Part shown: positions 41,529 to 49,607 of the stretch, one piece after another
How positions within the stretch are numbered: the stretch's first letter is position 1
How the letters are laid out: each line of letters starts with the position of its first letter
NCBI RefSeq assembly: GCF_018069875.1
Contig: NZ_JAGQDF010000016.1
Coordinates: forward strand, 1 to 64,000
From: Ideonella alba
Lineage (GTDB): Bacteria; Pseudomonadota; Gammaproteobacteria; Burkholderiales; Burkholderiaceae_C
Direction of reading: 5' to 3'
DNA: 64,000 nucleotides
Notes under the pieces: generated by a model
Seen by the model: the letters and a program-made list of their open reading frames with translations, nothing else
Told to the model about the DNA's origin: nothing
The model's database searches: none
Program-made: the position numbers and the translations under genes

Positions 41529-42905
41529 ATGACGCTTGACATCGTGATCATGGCCGCCGGCAAAGGCACCCGCATGCGCTCGGCCAAACCCAAGGTGCTG
41601 CACCGACTGGCCGACCGCAGCCTATTGCAGCATGTCCTGGACCGGGCTGCTGCGCTGGCCCCGGAACGCACCCTGGTGATCACGGGTCATGGCGCGGCGC
41701 AGGTCGAGGCCGCGGTGGGCGATGCCGCGCTGTGCGTGCGCCAGGAGCCGCAGCTGGGCACCGGCCACGCGATCCAGCAGGTGGTGCCGCACCTGGGCGA
41801 CACCGGCACCACGCTGATCCTCAATGGCGACGTACCGCTGATCTCGCCCGCCACCGCGCGCGCGCTGGCGCAGGCCTGCGGCGGCGAGCGCCTGGCGCTG
41901 CTGACCGTGGTGCTGGACGACGCCACCGGCTATGGCCGCATCGTGCGCCAGGGCGAGCAGGTGCAGGCCATCGTCGAGCACAAGGACGCCAGCGACGCGC
42001 AGCGCCAGATCCGCGAGGTCTACACCGGCATGATGGCCGCGCCCACCGCGGCGCTCAAGCGCTGGGTGATGGCGCTGACCAACGCCAACGCCCAGCAGGA
42101 GTACTACCTGACCGACATCGTCGCGATGGCGGTGGCCGAGGGCGTGCCGGTGGTGGCCGCCACCGCGCCGAATGAGACCGAGGTGCTGGGCGTCAACAGC
42201 CCGGCGCAGCTGGCCGACCTGGAGCGCCGCTTCCAGCGCGCCGAGGCCACCCGTCTGATGGAGGCTGGCCTGCGCCTGGCGGATCCGGCGCGGTTTGATC
42301 TGCGCGGTACGCTGAGCCACGGCATGGACTGCGAGGTCGATGTGGGCTGCATCTTCGAGGGCGCGGTGGTGCTGGGCGACAACGTGCGCATCGGCGCGCA
42401 CTGCGTGGTCCGCAACGCGCAGATCGGCGACGGCGCGGTGATCCACCCCTTCACCCACATCGACGGCGACCAGGACGGCGCGGTGGTGGGCGCCGGCTCG
42501 CTGATCGGCCCCTTCGCCCGCCTGCGCCCGGGTGCGCGGCTGGGCCGCGAGGTGCACATCGGCAACTTCGTCGAGGTCAAGAACTCCACGCTGGCCGACG
42601 GCGCCAAGGCCAACCACCTGGCCTATCTGGGCGACGCCACGGTGGGCGAGCGCGTCAACTACGGCGCCGGCAGCATCACCGCCAACTACGACGGCGCGAA
42701 CAAGCACCGCACGGTGATCGAGGCCGATGTGCACGTGGGCAGCAACTGCGTGCTGATCGCGCCGGTGACGCTGGGCGCGGGCGGCACGATCGGCGGCGGC
42801 TCCACCGTCAGCAAGGACACGCCGCCCGGTCAGCTGACCGTGGCGCGGGCCAAGCAGGTGTCGCTGGGCGGCTGGAGCCGCCCGGTCAAGGCGCCGAAGA
42901 AGTAG
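41529..42905 (+). CDS. glmU: Bifunctional GlmU, UDP-GlcNAc synthesis
   Basis: 458 residues. Acetylates glucosamine-1-phosphate and uridylylates it to UDP-GlcNAc for peptidoglycan and lipopolysaccharide. The N-terminal pyrophosphorylase domain (1-230) has IVIMAAGKGTRMRSAKPKVL at 5-24 and LILNGDVPLI near 96. The C-terminal left-handed beta-helix (about 245-458) has hexapeptide repeats; catalytic His is in KANHLAYLGDATVG, followed by GSITANYDG. Its last 20 bp overlap the convergent UDG gene. Confidence 0.97.
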   Translation: MTLDIVIMAAGKGTRMRSAKPKVLHRLADRSLLQHVLDRAAALAPERTLVITGHGAAQVEAAVGDAALCVRQEPQLGTGHAIQQVVPHLGDTGTTLILNGDVPLISPATARALAQACGGERLALLTVVLDDATGYGRIVRQGEQVQAIVEHKDASDAQRQIREVYTGMMAAPTAALKRWVMALTNANAQQEYYLTDIVAMAVAEGVPVVAATAPNETEVLGVNSPAQLADLERRFQRAEATRLMEAGLRLADPARFDLRGTLSHGMDCEVDVGCIFEGAVVLGDNVRIGAHCVVRNAQIGDGAVIHPFTHIDGDQDGAVVGAGSLIGPFARLRPGARLGREVHIGNFVEVKNSTLADGAKANHLAYLGDATVGERVNYGAGSITANYDGANKHRTVIEADVHVGSNCVLIAPVTLGAGGTIGGGSTVSKDTPPGQLTVARAKQVSLGGWSRPVKAPKK

Positions 42906-43788
42906 CCTGCGCGTACACCCGCCGCGCCAGCCGCAGATCGTCCCAGGCCTTGGCCTTCTCGCTGGGCTGGCGCAGCAGGTAGGCCGGGTGGTAGGTGACC
43001 ACCACCGGCACGCCCTGGTAGCGGTGCACGCGGCCGCGCAGCCGGCCCACCGGCTCGTCGCTGCCGGTGAGCTGCTGGATCGCGAACTTGCCCATCGCCA
43101 GGATGATGCGCGGCTGCACCAGCGCGATCTGGCGCTGCAGGAAGGGCTCGCAGTGCTGCAGCTCGTCGGGCGCCGGGTTGCGGTTGCGCGGCGGCCGGCA
43201 CTTCAGCGTGTTGGCGATGTAGGCCTGGTGCGCCGGGTCGCTGGCGCCGCGGCCCAGGCCGATGGCGCGCAGCATCGCGTCCAGCAACTGGCCCGCCGGG
43301 CCGACGAAGGGCTCGCCCTGCCGGTCCTCCTGCTCGCCCGGGGCCTCGCCCACCACCATCCAGTGCGCCGGCACCTCGCCGACGCCGAACACCGTCTGGG
43401 TGCGCCCGCCGTGCAGGCCACAGGCCTGGCAGGCGGCCACGGCCGCGCGCAGCGCCGGCCAGTCCAGTGCGGCGATGCGCTCGGCGCGCTCGCCGCGGAC
43501 GGGCGGGGCCACGGCCACCGCGTCGGCGCGTGGCGCAGCGGTGGGTTCGGGATCTGGCGCGCTGGGCTCGGCGACGACCGACGCCTGAGGCGGACGGACC
43601 GGCGGCCGCACCGGCGTGACCGACGCGACCGGCGGTGCGGCGGGCCGGACGGCCTCGGCCGGCGGCGCCGCAGGTGTGTCGGCCGCGGCGGCGCCAGGCG
43701 CTGCCGAGGGCGTCCAGAGCACCACGCCCATGGCCTCGAGCAGCGCGCGCTGGCGCGCGTCCCAGCGGGCGGGGGTGTCGGCGCCCAT
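42886..43788 (-). CDS. Uracil-DNA glycosylase, iron-sulfur type (family 4/5)
   Basis: 300 residues. Removes uracil from DNA. The core (about 110-300) has CQACGLHGGRTQTVFGVG (near 120), VVGEAPGEQEDRQGEPFVG (near 143), TLKCRPPRNRNP with CEPF near 195-215 for the 4Fe-4S cluster, and VTYHPAYLLR near 264. About 100 N-terminal residues are a Pro/Ala/Val-rich, probably disordered extension, common in Burkholderiales members. The start overlaps the rimI stop (ATGA); the 3' end overlaps glmU. Last gene of tsaB-rimI-UDG. Confidence 0.94.
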   Translation of the reverse strand: MGADTPARWDARQRALLEAMGVVLWTPSAAPGAAAADTPAAPPAEAVRPAAPPVASVTPVRPPVRPPQASVVAEPSAPDPEPTAAPRADAVAVAPPVRGERAERIAALDWPALRAAVAACQACGLHGGRTQTVFGVGEVPAHWMVVGEAPGEQEDRQGEPFVGPAGQLLDAMLRAIGLGRGASDPAHQAYIANTLKCRPPRNRNPAPDELQHCEPFLQRQIALVQPRIILAMGKFAIQQLTGSDEPVGRLRGRVHRYQGVPVVVTYHPAYLLRQPSEKAKAWDDLRLARRVYAQATSSAP

Positions 43789-44255
43789 CAGGCGGCCTCC
43801 TCGTCGGCGCGGACGGCCCAGCGCATCACCAGCGCGTCCTCGCGACTGCCGTCGGCGCGTGCGTAGTAGCCCTTGCGCCGGCCCACCGACTCGAAACCCC
43901 AGGCGGTGTAGAGCCGGCGCGCGGCGGCGTTGCTCTCGCGCACCTCCAGCCACAGCAGCGGCGCACGGGCGGCGCGGCAGGCGTCTGCCAGTTCGGTCAG
44001 CAGGCGGCGGGCATGGCCCTGGCCGCGGCAGACAGGGTCGATCGTGATGTCGAGCAGGTGCATCTCGTCGACACCCAGCATCGCCACCAGGTAGCCGCGC
44101 AGCGTGCGGCGCTCCTCCAGCACCCAGGCCAGGTGGCCGGCGGCCAGCGAGTCGGCGAACTGGCCACGCGTCCAGGGCGATTCATGGCAGCGCGCTTCCA
44201 GCGCGGCGACGCGGTCCAGGTCGGTGTCACGCAAGCGGCGCAGCAGCAGCGTCAT
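43788..44255 (-). CDS. rimI: Ribosomal protein S18 alanine N-acetyltransferase RimI
   Basis: 155-residue GNAT acetyltransferase. Acetyl-CoA motif ITIDPVCRGQGHARRLL is near residue 70-86; LEVRESNAAARRLYTAWGFE near 105-124 is the RimI signature, and RRKGYY near 127 follows. Modifies the N-terminus of S18. Sits between tsaB and the UDG gene with 4-bp overlaps on both sides, a common Burkholderiales cluster. Confidence 0.94.
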   Translation of the reverse strand: MTLLLRRLRDTDLDRVAALEARCHESPWTRGQFADSLAAGHLAWVLEERRTLRGYLVAMLGVDEMHLLDITIDPVCRGQGHARRLLTELADACRAARAPLLWLEVRESNAAARRLYTAWGFESVGRRKGYYARADGSREDALVMRWAVRADEEAA

Positions 44256-44965
44256 GCGGCGCTCCCGGCCTTCAGCGCCTCGCGTTCGGCGGTGGTCAGC
44301 GCCACCTTGTCGCGCAGGTACAGCGGCAGCGCCTGATCGGGCGCGACGCCGGGGGACTGTTGCGCGGTCTCGCGGGCCAGCGCCAGCAGCGCGGCCGCCC
44401 GGTCGGCCTGTTGCGGCCAGCGCCGTGCCGCGCCCAGCGCCAGGCGCTCGCCGAAGGCGTCGAGGGCCGAGCCGGCGCAGGCCGGCGGCGGCTCGGCGGT
44501 CCACAGCGTGGCCAGCGTGGGCAGGTCGTACAGTGCCGGCGCGCGCAGCACCTGCCAGCGGCCGCCCTGGCGGCGGTAGTGGCCGGCGTAGACCTCGTCC
44601 ATGCGGGCGTCCATCGCCACCCAGAGCGCGAAGCCGTCGTCCTGGTCCGCCTGCCGGCGCGCGTCCTCGGCCACGATCAGCAGGCTGTCGAGCAGCCAGA
44701 CCGGGCAGCCGATGCCCAGCGCCAGCCCCTGGGCCACCGACACCGCGGTGCGCAGACCGGTGAAGGCTCCCGGCCCCTGGCCGCAGGCGATGCCCTGCAG
44801 GTCGGCCGGCGCCAGGCCGCGCTGGGCCAGCAGGTCCAGCAGTTGGGGCAGCAGCGTGGCCGAGGCCTGGGCGCCGCCGCTGGCGTTGACGCTGCGGCCC
44901 CACGCGCCGTCGGCCAGCGCCACCGCCAGCGCCTCGGTGGCGGTGTCGAGGGCCAGCAGTCTCAT
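44252..44965 (-). CDS. tsaB: tRNA t6A synthesis protein TsaB
   Basis: 237 residues. Scaffold partner of TsaD in making threonylcarbamoyl adenosine (t6A) at position 37 of ANN-decoding tRNAs. Motifs: LLALDTATEALAVAL at 3-17, CGQGPGAFTGLRTAVSVAQG near 61-80 and VAMDARMDEVYAG near 115. Normal length. TsaC, which makes the intermediate, is also in the window at 49.6 kb. First gene of an overlapping three-gene operon. Confidence 0.94.
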   Translation of the reverse strand: MRLLALDTATEALAVALADGAWGRSVNASGGAQASATLLPQLLDLLAQRGLAPADLQGIACGQGPGAFTGLRTAVSVAQGLALGIGCPVWLLDSLLIVAEDARRQADQDDGFALWVAMDARMDEVYAGHYRRQGGRWQVLRAPALYDLPTLATLWTAEPPPACAGSALDAFGERLALGAARRWPQQADRAAALLALARETAQQSPGVAPDQALPLYLRDKVALTTAEREALKAGSAA

Positions 44966-45014
44966 CGGCGGTGGCGGGGCGGCGGGGCGGGCATGGCCGT
45001 CAGTGTAGCCGTGC

Positions 45015-45020
45015 GATCAT
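45015..45020 (+). promoter_or_regulatory. Candidate -10 box GATCAT, leaderless dacB transcript
   Basis: GATCAT (4 of 6 bases) is followed by 6 nt and the dacB ATG, with no Shine-Dalgarno in the 61-bp divergent gap with tsaB. Weak on its own but fits the pattern at other genes in the window. Confidence 0.25.
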
Positions 45021-45026
45021 GCCGCG

Positions 45027-46457
45027 ATGCACCGCCTGCCTGCCCTCGGCGCGCTGCTGCTGGCCCTGCTGGCGCCGGCCGCACGCGCGCAATCGCCGCT
45101 GCCTCCGGAAGTCCACCAGGCGCTGCAGCGCGCCAAGCTGCCCGAGTCGGCGCTGTCGGCCGTGGTGCTGGAGGCCGAAGGTGGCCAGCGCCGGCTGGCG
45201 GTGGGCGAGCAGCTGCCGATCAACCCGGCCTCGGTGTTCAAGCTGCTGCCCACCTACGCGGCGCTGGATCAGCTGGGCCCGGCCTGGACCTGGAGCACGC
45301 CGGTGTTCGTCAGCGGCACGCTGCAGGGCGGCGTGCTGGACGGCTCGCTGGCGATCCGCGGCAGCGGCGACCCGAAACTGGTGCAGGAGCGCCTGTGGCT
45401 GATGCTGCGCCGGGTGCAGCAGCTGGGCGTGCGCGAGATCCGCGGCGACATCCTGCTCGACCGCGGCGCCTTCATGGTGCCCGAGACCTCGCCCGCCGAG
45501 TTCGACGGCGACCCCAGCCGGCCCTACAACGTGCGCCCCGACGCGCTGATGCTGAACTACAAGGCGGTGGTGCTGGGCTTCGTGCCCGATACCGCCCACG
45601 GCCAGGCGCTGGTCACGGTCGATCCGCCCCTGGCCGGCTACAGCGTGGACGCCACGGTGCCGTTGTCAGCGGGCCCCTGCGACGACTGGCGCGGTGCGCT
45701 GAAGGCCAGCGTGGGCGATCCGGCCCGGCTGCGCTTTGCCGGCGCCTTCCCCGGCAGCTGCGGCGAGAAGAGCTGGCCGCTGGCCCACCCCGACCCGAAG
45801 GGCTTCAACGCCCGGCTGGTCGAGCAGCTGTGGCGCGAGCTGGGCGGCAAGCTGGCGGGCAGCGTGCGCGACGGCAGCGTGCCGGCCGGCGCGCGGCTGC
45901 TGTTCGAGCAGGCCTCGCCGCCGCTGCTGGAGGTGGTGCGCGAGATCAACAAGTTCAGCAACAACGTGATGGCCGAGCAGCTGTTCCTGACGCTGCCGCT
46001 GGCCGCGCGCAGCCTGCCGGCGGGCGCCAGCGTGCGCCCCGAGGACGCGCGCGAGCACCTGCGGCGCTGGCTGCGCGAGCGCCTGGGCGAGGAAGCGACG
46101 AAGGAGGTCGTGATCGACAACGGCTCGGGCCTGTCGCGCGAGACGCGGGTCAGCGCCGCGCTGCTGGCGCGGCTGCTGCAGCAGGCCTGGAGCTCGCCGG
46201 TGATGTCGGAGCTGATGGGCTCGCTGCCGATCAGTGGCACCGACGGCACGCTGCGCCGCTCCACCGCCACCGCCGGCCGGGCGCACCTGAAGACCGGTTC
46301 GCTGCGCGATGTCGCGGCGGTGGCCGGCTATGTGCTGTCGAACAGCGGCCGGCGCTATGTGCTGGTCGCGGTGCTCAACCACCCCAACGCCAGCGCCGGC
46401 CGGCCGGCGCTGGACGCGCTGGTGCAGTGGGCGATCCGGGACACGCCAGCCCGCTGA
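45027..46457 (+). CDS. dacB: D-alanyl-D-alanine carboxypeptidase/endopeptidase (PBP4)
   Basis: 476 residues, S13 family. Trims and opens peptidoglycan cross-links in the periplasm. Signal peptide about 1-21 (APAARA). Active-site motifs: SVFK in NPASVFKLLPTYAAL near 69-72 (usually STMK; the Ser and Lys are kept), SNN in INKFSNNVMAEQLF near 311, and KTG in HLKTGSLRDVAAVAGY near 418. The large insert between the first two motifs is present. Ends in a hairpin region before the convergent OmpW gene. Confidence 0.95.
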   Translation: MHRLPALGALLLALLAPAARAQSPLPPEVHQALQRAKLPESALSAVVLEAEGGQRRLAVGEQLPINPASVFKLLPTYAALDQLGPAWTWSTPVFVSGTLQGGVLDGSLAIRGSGDPKLVQERLWLMLRRVQQLGVREIRGDILLDRGAFMVPETSPAEFDGDPSRPYNVRPDALMLNYKAVVLGFVPDTAHGQALVTVDPPLAGYSVDATVPLSAGPCDDWRGALKASVGDPARLRFAGAFPGSCGEKSWPLAHPDPKGFNARLVEQLWRELGGKLAGSVRDGSVPAGARLLFEQASPPLLEVVREINKFSNNVMAEQLFLTLPLAARSLPAGASVRPEDAREHLRRWLRERLGEEATKEVVIDNGSGLSRETRVSAALLARLLQQAWSSPVMSELMGSLPISGTDGTLRRSTATAGRAHLKTGSLRDVAAVAGYVLSNSGRRYVLVAVLNHPNASAGRPALDALVQWAIRDTPAR

Positions 46458-46497
46458 TCGGGCTGGCTCATCGGACGGTCTGGCCCGCTGAGCGGGC
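46446..46497. terminator. Two successive hairpins between convergent dacB and OmpW genes
   Basis: Stem 1: CCAGCCCG (46446-46453), loop CTGAT, CGGGCTGG (46459-46466), with the dacB TGA in the loop region. Stem 2: GCCCGCT (46483-46489), one base, AGCGGGC (46491-46497). The two share a CCCGCTGA core, so they look like a degenerate duplication. No T-tract; could serve both strands. Confidence 0.45.
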
Positions 46498-46530
46498 TGG
46501 CCCACCGAGCGGGGCGGGCGCCCCGCCGGA

Positions 46531-47202
46531 TCAGAAGCGCATCGTCAGCCCGACGCTGAAGCTGGTCGGGTTGACCTTGGCGTCCAGCGTCTGGCCGGTG
46601 GACAGCGTGGCGCGCGTCTTCAGCGGCGTGGTCATCACCGCCACATCCAGACCGAGCTGATCGGTCAGCACCGCCGACAGGCCCAGCTGGGCGGTGAAGG
46701 TCAGCTTGGAGTCCATCTCCAGCGTGGTCGGGTTGGTCGGCGTGCCGCCGGTCAGGCCGGTCAGTGTGGCGGTGCCGCGCGCCTTGTAGAAGCGCGCATA
46801 GGTGGGGCCGATGCCGACATAGGGCCGCAGCTTGGCCGAGGGCTCGAAGAAGCGGTACTGCGCCAGCAGCGTGATCGGCAGCGCCTTGACCTCGCCGATC
46901 TTGCCCACGCCGGCGATCGCGCCGGCCCCGGTCAGCTCGTGCTTGAAGCCGGCGGCCAGCGGCAGGTCGAGCGAGATGTTGTCGGTCCACATCCAGGTCA
47001 GGCCGGCGGTGAGCTGGGTGTCATTGCCGATGTCGGCCTGGGTGCCCGGAAAGGACGGCGCGGTCAGGTCGCCGCTCTTGGTGTTGGGCTGGATGCTGGT
47101 GGCGCCGATGCGGCCGATCAGCGCGCCCGCGGACTGGGCCTGGGCCGTGCCGGCCAGCAGCAGGGCGGCGGCCAGGAGGGCGATGCGAGGGGTGCGGAAC
47201 AT
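46531..47202 (-). CDS. OmpW family outer-membrane protein
   Basis: 223 residues. Eight-stranded beta-barrel thought to let small hydrophobic compounds cross the outer membrane. Signal peptide about 1-23 (LLAGTAQA). Barrel signatures: IGATSIQPNT (about 32-41), LTAGLTWMWTDNISLDLPLA near 62-81, PITLLAQYRF near 108, LRPYVGIGPTYARFY near 123, and the terminal Phe of LTMRF for outer-membrane insertion. AGGAG lies 8 bp before ATG. 26 bp downstream of an SGNH lipoprotein gene. Confidence 0.92.
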   Translation of the reverse strand: MFRTPRIALLAAALLLAGTAQAQSAGALIGRIGATSIQPNTKSGDLTAPSFPGTQADIGNDTQLTAGLTWMWTDNISLDLPLAAGFKHELTGAGAIAGVGKIGEVKALPITLLAQYRFFEPSAKLRPYVGIGPTYARFYKARGTATLTGLTGGTPTNPTTLEMDSKLTFTAQLGLSAVLTDQLGLDVAVMTTPLKTRATLSTGQTLDAKVNPTSFSVGLTMRF

Positions 47203-47228
47203 GGGGACGACTCCTGCGGATGAGGTGA

Positions 47229-48380
47229 TCACAGCCAGCCCGCCTGGGCCAGGGTGCGCGCGATCAGTTGCGAGGCCAGCTGGTGGCCGTAGGGCGTCGG
47301 GTGGAAGCCGTCGGAGAACAGGTACTTCTTGTACCAGTCGGCACCGGTGAGGCCATCAGGCGGGTTGGCCGCCAGGTTGGCGTCGGTGCAGGTGGCGAAG
47401 GTGTAGGTGGGCAAGCCGTCCGAGCCCATGCCGGTGATCGGGCAGGCGGTGTCCTTGACGTTGCTCAGCTGGTACTGCGCCGGGTTGGCGATCTCGTCGT
47501 TGAACGAGGTGTAGATGTCGACCAGGGCGATGCGCTCGTCACCCGCCACCTTGCTGGCCAGGCGGGCATTGAAGGCCTCGATCCAGCTCTTGAACAGCGC
47601 CTCGCTCTGGGCGCGTGCAGCGGCCCCGGTCTCACCGCCACCGAAGGCGGCGGCGATGCCGTCGAGCACCATCTGGAAGCGCGGCGTGTTGGTGATGCCG
47701 GGGATGTTGATCAGCGCCACGCGCTTGGCGCCCTTGTCCAGCGCCTGCGCCTTGACCATGTTGTAGAACATGTCGGCCAGGCCGACCATGTAGCTGCCTC
47801 CGGCGGTGGCCAGGCCGGTCTGGCCGCCGGCCACGGCCGCGGCCACCTGCTCGGGCGTCAGCACGGTGGACAGCACGCCCACGTAGGCGGCGCCGCCGTC
47901 GCTGCTGGCCTTCAGGTAGGCGCTGACCAGGGCGGCCGCGTCGTTGCCGCCACCGTCGATCAGCAGCAGATCACCGGCCGCGTAGCCCACCGTCGCCGCG
48001 GTGGCCAGTTGCACGCCGACGCCACGCGGGTCGGCCGCACTGTAGCCGGAGCCGGCGCCATTGATCACGCCGCCGCCGATCGCGAAGTTCGTGCAGCCGG
48101 TCTTCGGGTTGGGCGCGAAGGTGGTGCCGGTGAAGACGAAGAAGGGGCAGCCGTCGTCCACGCCGAACTGGCGCGCGACCAGGTCCGGGTAGGTGGGGTT
48201 GCCCTGGATCGTGAACTTGATGCCGAAGGTCCCGACGTCGGCCAGGCTGTCGCCCATGACCTTGACGGCAGTGATCTCGGCACGGGTGCTGGTGTCGGAA
48301 CCGCCGCCGCCGCAGGCAGCCAGCAGGAATGCCAGCGCCAGGCTGGCCGGCGCCAAGGCGCCAAGACGGGAACGGGGCAT
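47229..48380 (-). CDS. SGNH/GDSL hydrolase lipoprotein
   Basis: 383 residues. Lipoprotein signal with LLAAC, lipid Cys 23, then a Gly/Ser linker. The catalytic motifs are intact: GDSL at 43-46 (nucleophile Ser45), block III GGGND at 143-147 (Asn146), and block V SDGFHPTPYGH at 356-366 (Asp357, His360). Likely an esterase or lipase anchored to the outer membrane. A TetR-type palindrome is centred 35 bp upstream. It is followed by OmpW and preceded by a second SGNH lipoprotein whose catalytic residues are lost. Confidence 0.9.
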   Translation of the reverse strand: MPRSRLGALAPASLALAFLLAACGGGGSDTSTRAEITAVKVMGDSLADVGTFGIKFTIQGNPTYPDLVARQFGVDDGCPFFVFTGTTFAPNPKTGCTNFAIGGGVINGAGSGYSAADPRGVGVQLATAATVGYAAGDLLLIDGGGNDAAALVSAYLKASSDGGAAYVGVLSTVLTPEQVAAAVAGGQTGLATAGGSYMVGLADMFYNMVKAQALDKGAKRVALINIPGITNTPRFQMVLDGIAAAFGGGETGAAARAQSEALFKSWIEAFNARLASKVAGDERIALVDIYTSFNDEIANPAQYQLSNVKDTACPITGMGSDGLPTYTFATCTDANLAANPPDGLTGADWYKKYLFSDGFHPTPYGHQLASQLIARTLAQAGWL

Positions 48381-48407
48381 GGTGTCTCCTGTGCAGTATC
48401 GCGAAAA

Positions 48408-48423
48408 TCGAACGGTCGTTCGA
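48408..48423. promoter_or_regulatory. TetR-type operator palindrome upstream of the SGNH hydrolase
   Basis: TCGAACG and CGTTCGA flank a 2-bp centre, and CGAAAATC occurs as a direct repeat on both sides (48402-48409 and 48421-48428). This is the form recognised by many TetR-family repressors. GATACT, a 4-of-6 -10 box on the minus strand, lies just downstream, so bound repressor would cover the promoter. No TetR gene is in the window. The rest of this 225-bp gap shows nothing else. Confidence 0.5.
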
Positions 48424-48605
48424 AAATCCAGCGGACACTCTATCCCCGCCTCGCAAACCGAGGTCAGGCAGAAAACCCTGAGTCGGGCTGGGGCGCCCGC
48501 TCTAGGCGAGGCGGCGGCGCCAACTCATGCACAACGAAGCCATTGAGACCCAGGCAGCGCGAGGCCCCCCTGGCAGCGGGTCGGGCTCCGCCCGGCCCAG
48601 GGCGC

Positions 48606-49577
48606 TCAGAACGGCAGGTTGCCCAGGCGCGACACCGCCTGCTGGCCCAGGTACAGGTGGAAGGTCGAGGACGGACGCACCTGGTCGGCCCACAGGTAGC
48701 TGGCGGACTTGTCCTTGGCGGCGGTGATCAGGGTGTCGGTGGTGCAGCTCGCGCTGTTCCAGTTGGCCTCCAGGCAGGCCGGCGTGATCACGTCGCCCAG
48801 GCCGTAGGCGCTGGGCACGCGGACCATCGCCCGGCTGAGGTCATCGCCCAGCATCAGGCCGATCTTGCTGCCGTCATTGATCAGGTCCAGGCGCATCGCC
48901 TTGTTGAAGGCGTTGACCAGACGGGTCAGCAGCGCCGGGCGGTCATCGCCCACGTCGGCCTTCTCCTTCAGCGCCCAGGGGCTCAGGCCCAGGTCGTGGA
49001 TGGTGCTGACCAGCACGCGCGCGCCGGTGCCGGTGACGGTGTTGATCTGGGCCGCCAGCTTCTTGCCCTGGGCGGTCAGCGTGGCGATCAGGTCGGCCTC
49101 GTTGGTGCCGTCGTACAGGGCGTACTGGTCGATGATGTCGTGCATGCCGACCATCACGGTGACCAGGTCGGTGTTCTGCACGTCACCGGCATCGATGCGG
49201 GCCTTCATCAGCGCCACCACGTCATCGACGCGGGCGCCGACGGTGCCCAGGCGGATCGCGGTGACGTCCGGCGAGGTCGCGGTGCCCTTGCACTGGGTGA
49301 AGACCTTGGCGTAGGCGGTCGACGCCATGTACTGGGTCCAGATCGGGCTGGTGCCGCAGTCGATCGTCTTGGGCGTGGTGGTGGTCAGCGCGTTGACGCT
49401 GTACTTGGTGCCGTTGTCCTCGAGGCGGCTGAGTTCGTCGCCAAAGCTCAGCACCCGCGCCGGGACGAACCGATCGACCTGGGAGGTGCCGCCGCCACAG
49501 GCGGCCAGCAGCGTCGCGCCGATCAGGGCCACGCCAGCGGCGCGGGCCAGACGGGCCGCCAGGGAGGATGCAGTCAT
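48606..49577 (-). CDS. SGNH-fold lipoprotein with degenerate active site
   Basis: 323 residues. Lipoprotein signal with LLAAC, lipid Cys 27. SGNH fold is recognisable but the catalytic residues are replaced: block I reads FGDELSR (Glu48 where the nucleophile Ser should be), block III reads VGMHDI (His146 for Asn), and block V reads ADQVRPSSTFH (Arg301 for the catalytic His; a His remains at 307). It is therefore probably not a serine esterase and may be a binding protein. GGAGA precedes the ATG. It follows tsaC by 30 bp on the same strand. Confidence 0.82.
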   Translation of the reverse strand: MTASSLAARLARAAGVALIGATLLAACGGGTSQVDRFVPARVLSFGDELSRLEDNGTKYSVNALTTTTPKTIDCGTSPIWTQYMASTAYAKVFTQCKGTATSPDVTAIRLGTVGARVDDVVALMKARIDAGDVQNTDLVTVMVGMHDIIDQYALYDGTNEADLIATLTAQGKKLAAQINTVTGTGARVLVSTIHDLGLSPWALKEKADVGDDRPALLTRLVNAFNKAMRLDLINDGSKIGLMLGDDLSRAMVRVPSAYGLGDVITPACLEANWNSASCTTDTLITAAKDKSASYLWADQVRPSSTFHLYLGQQAVSRLGNLPF

Positions 49578-49607
49578 GAGGTCTCCGGTGTGCAAGGGAA
49601 CAAGGGG

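Noticed and set aside
46446-46497. Hairpins after dacB as part of a mobile element end
   Set aside because: No flanking target duplication or transposase; they lie between convergent stops and fit a terminator.
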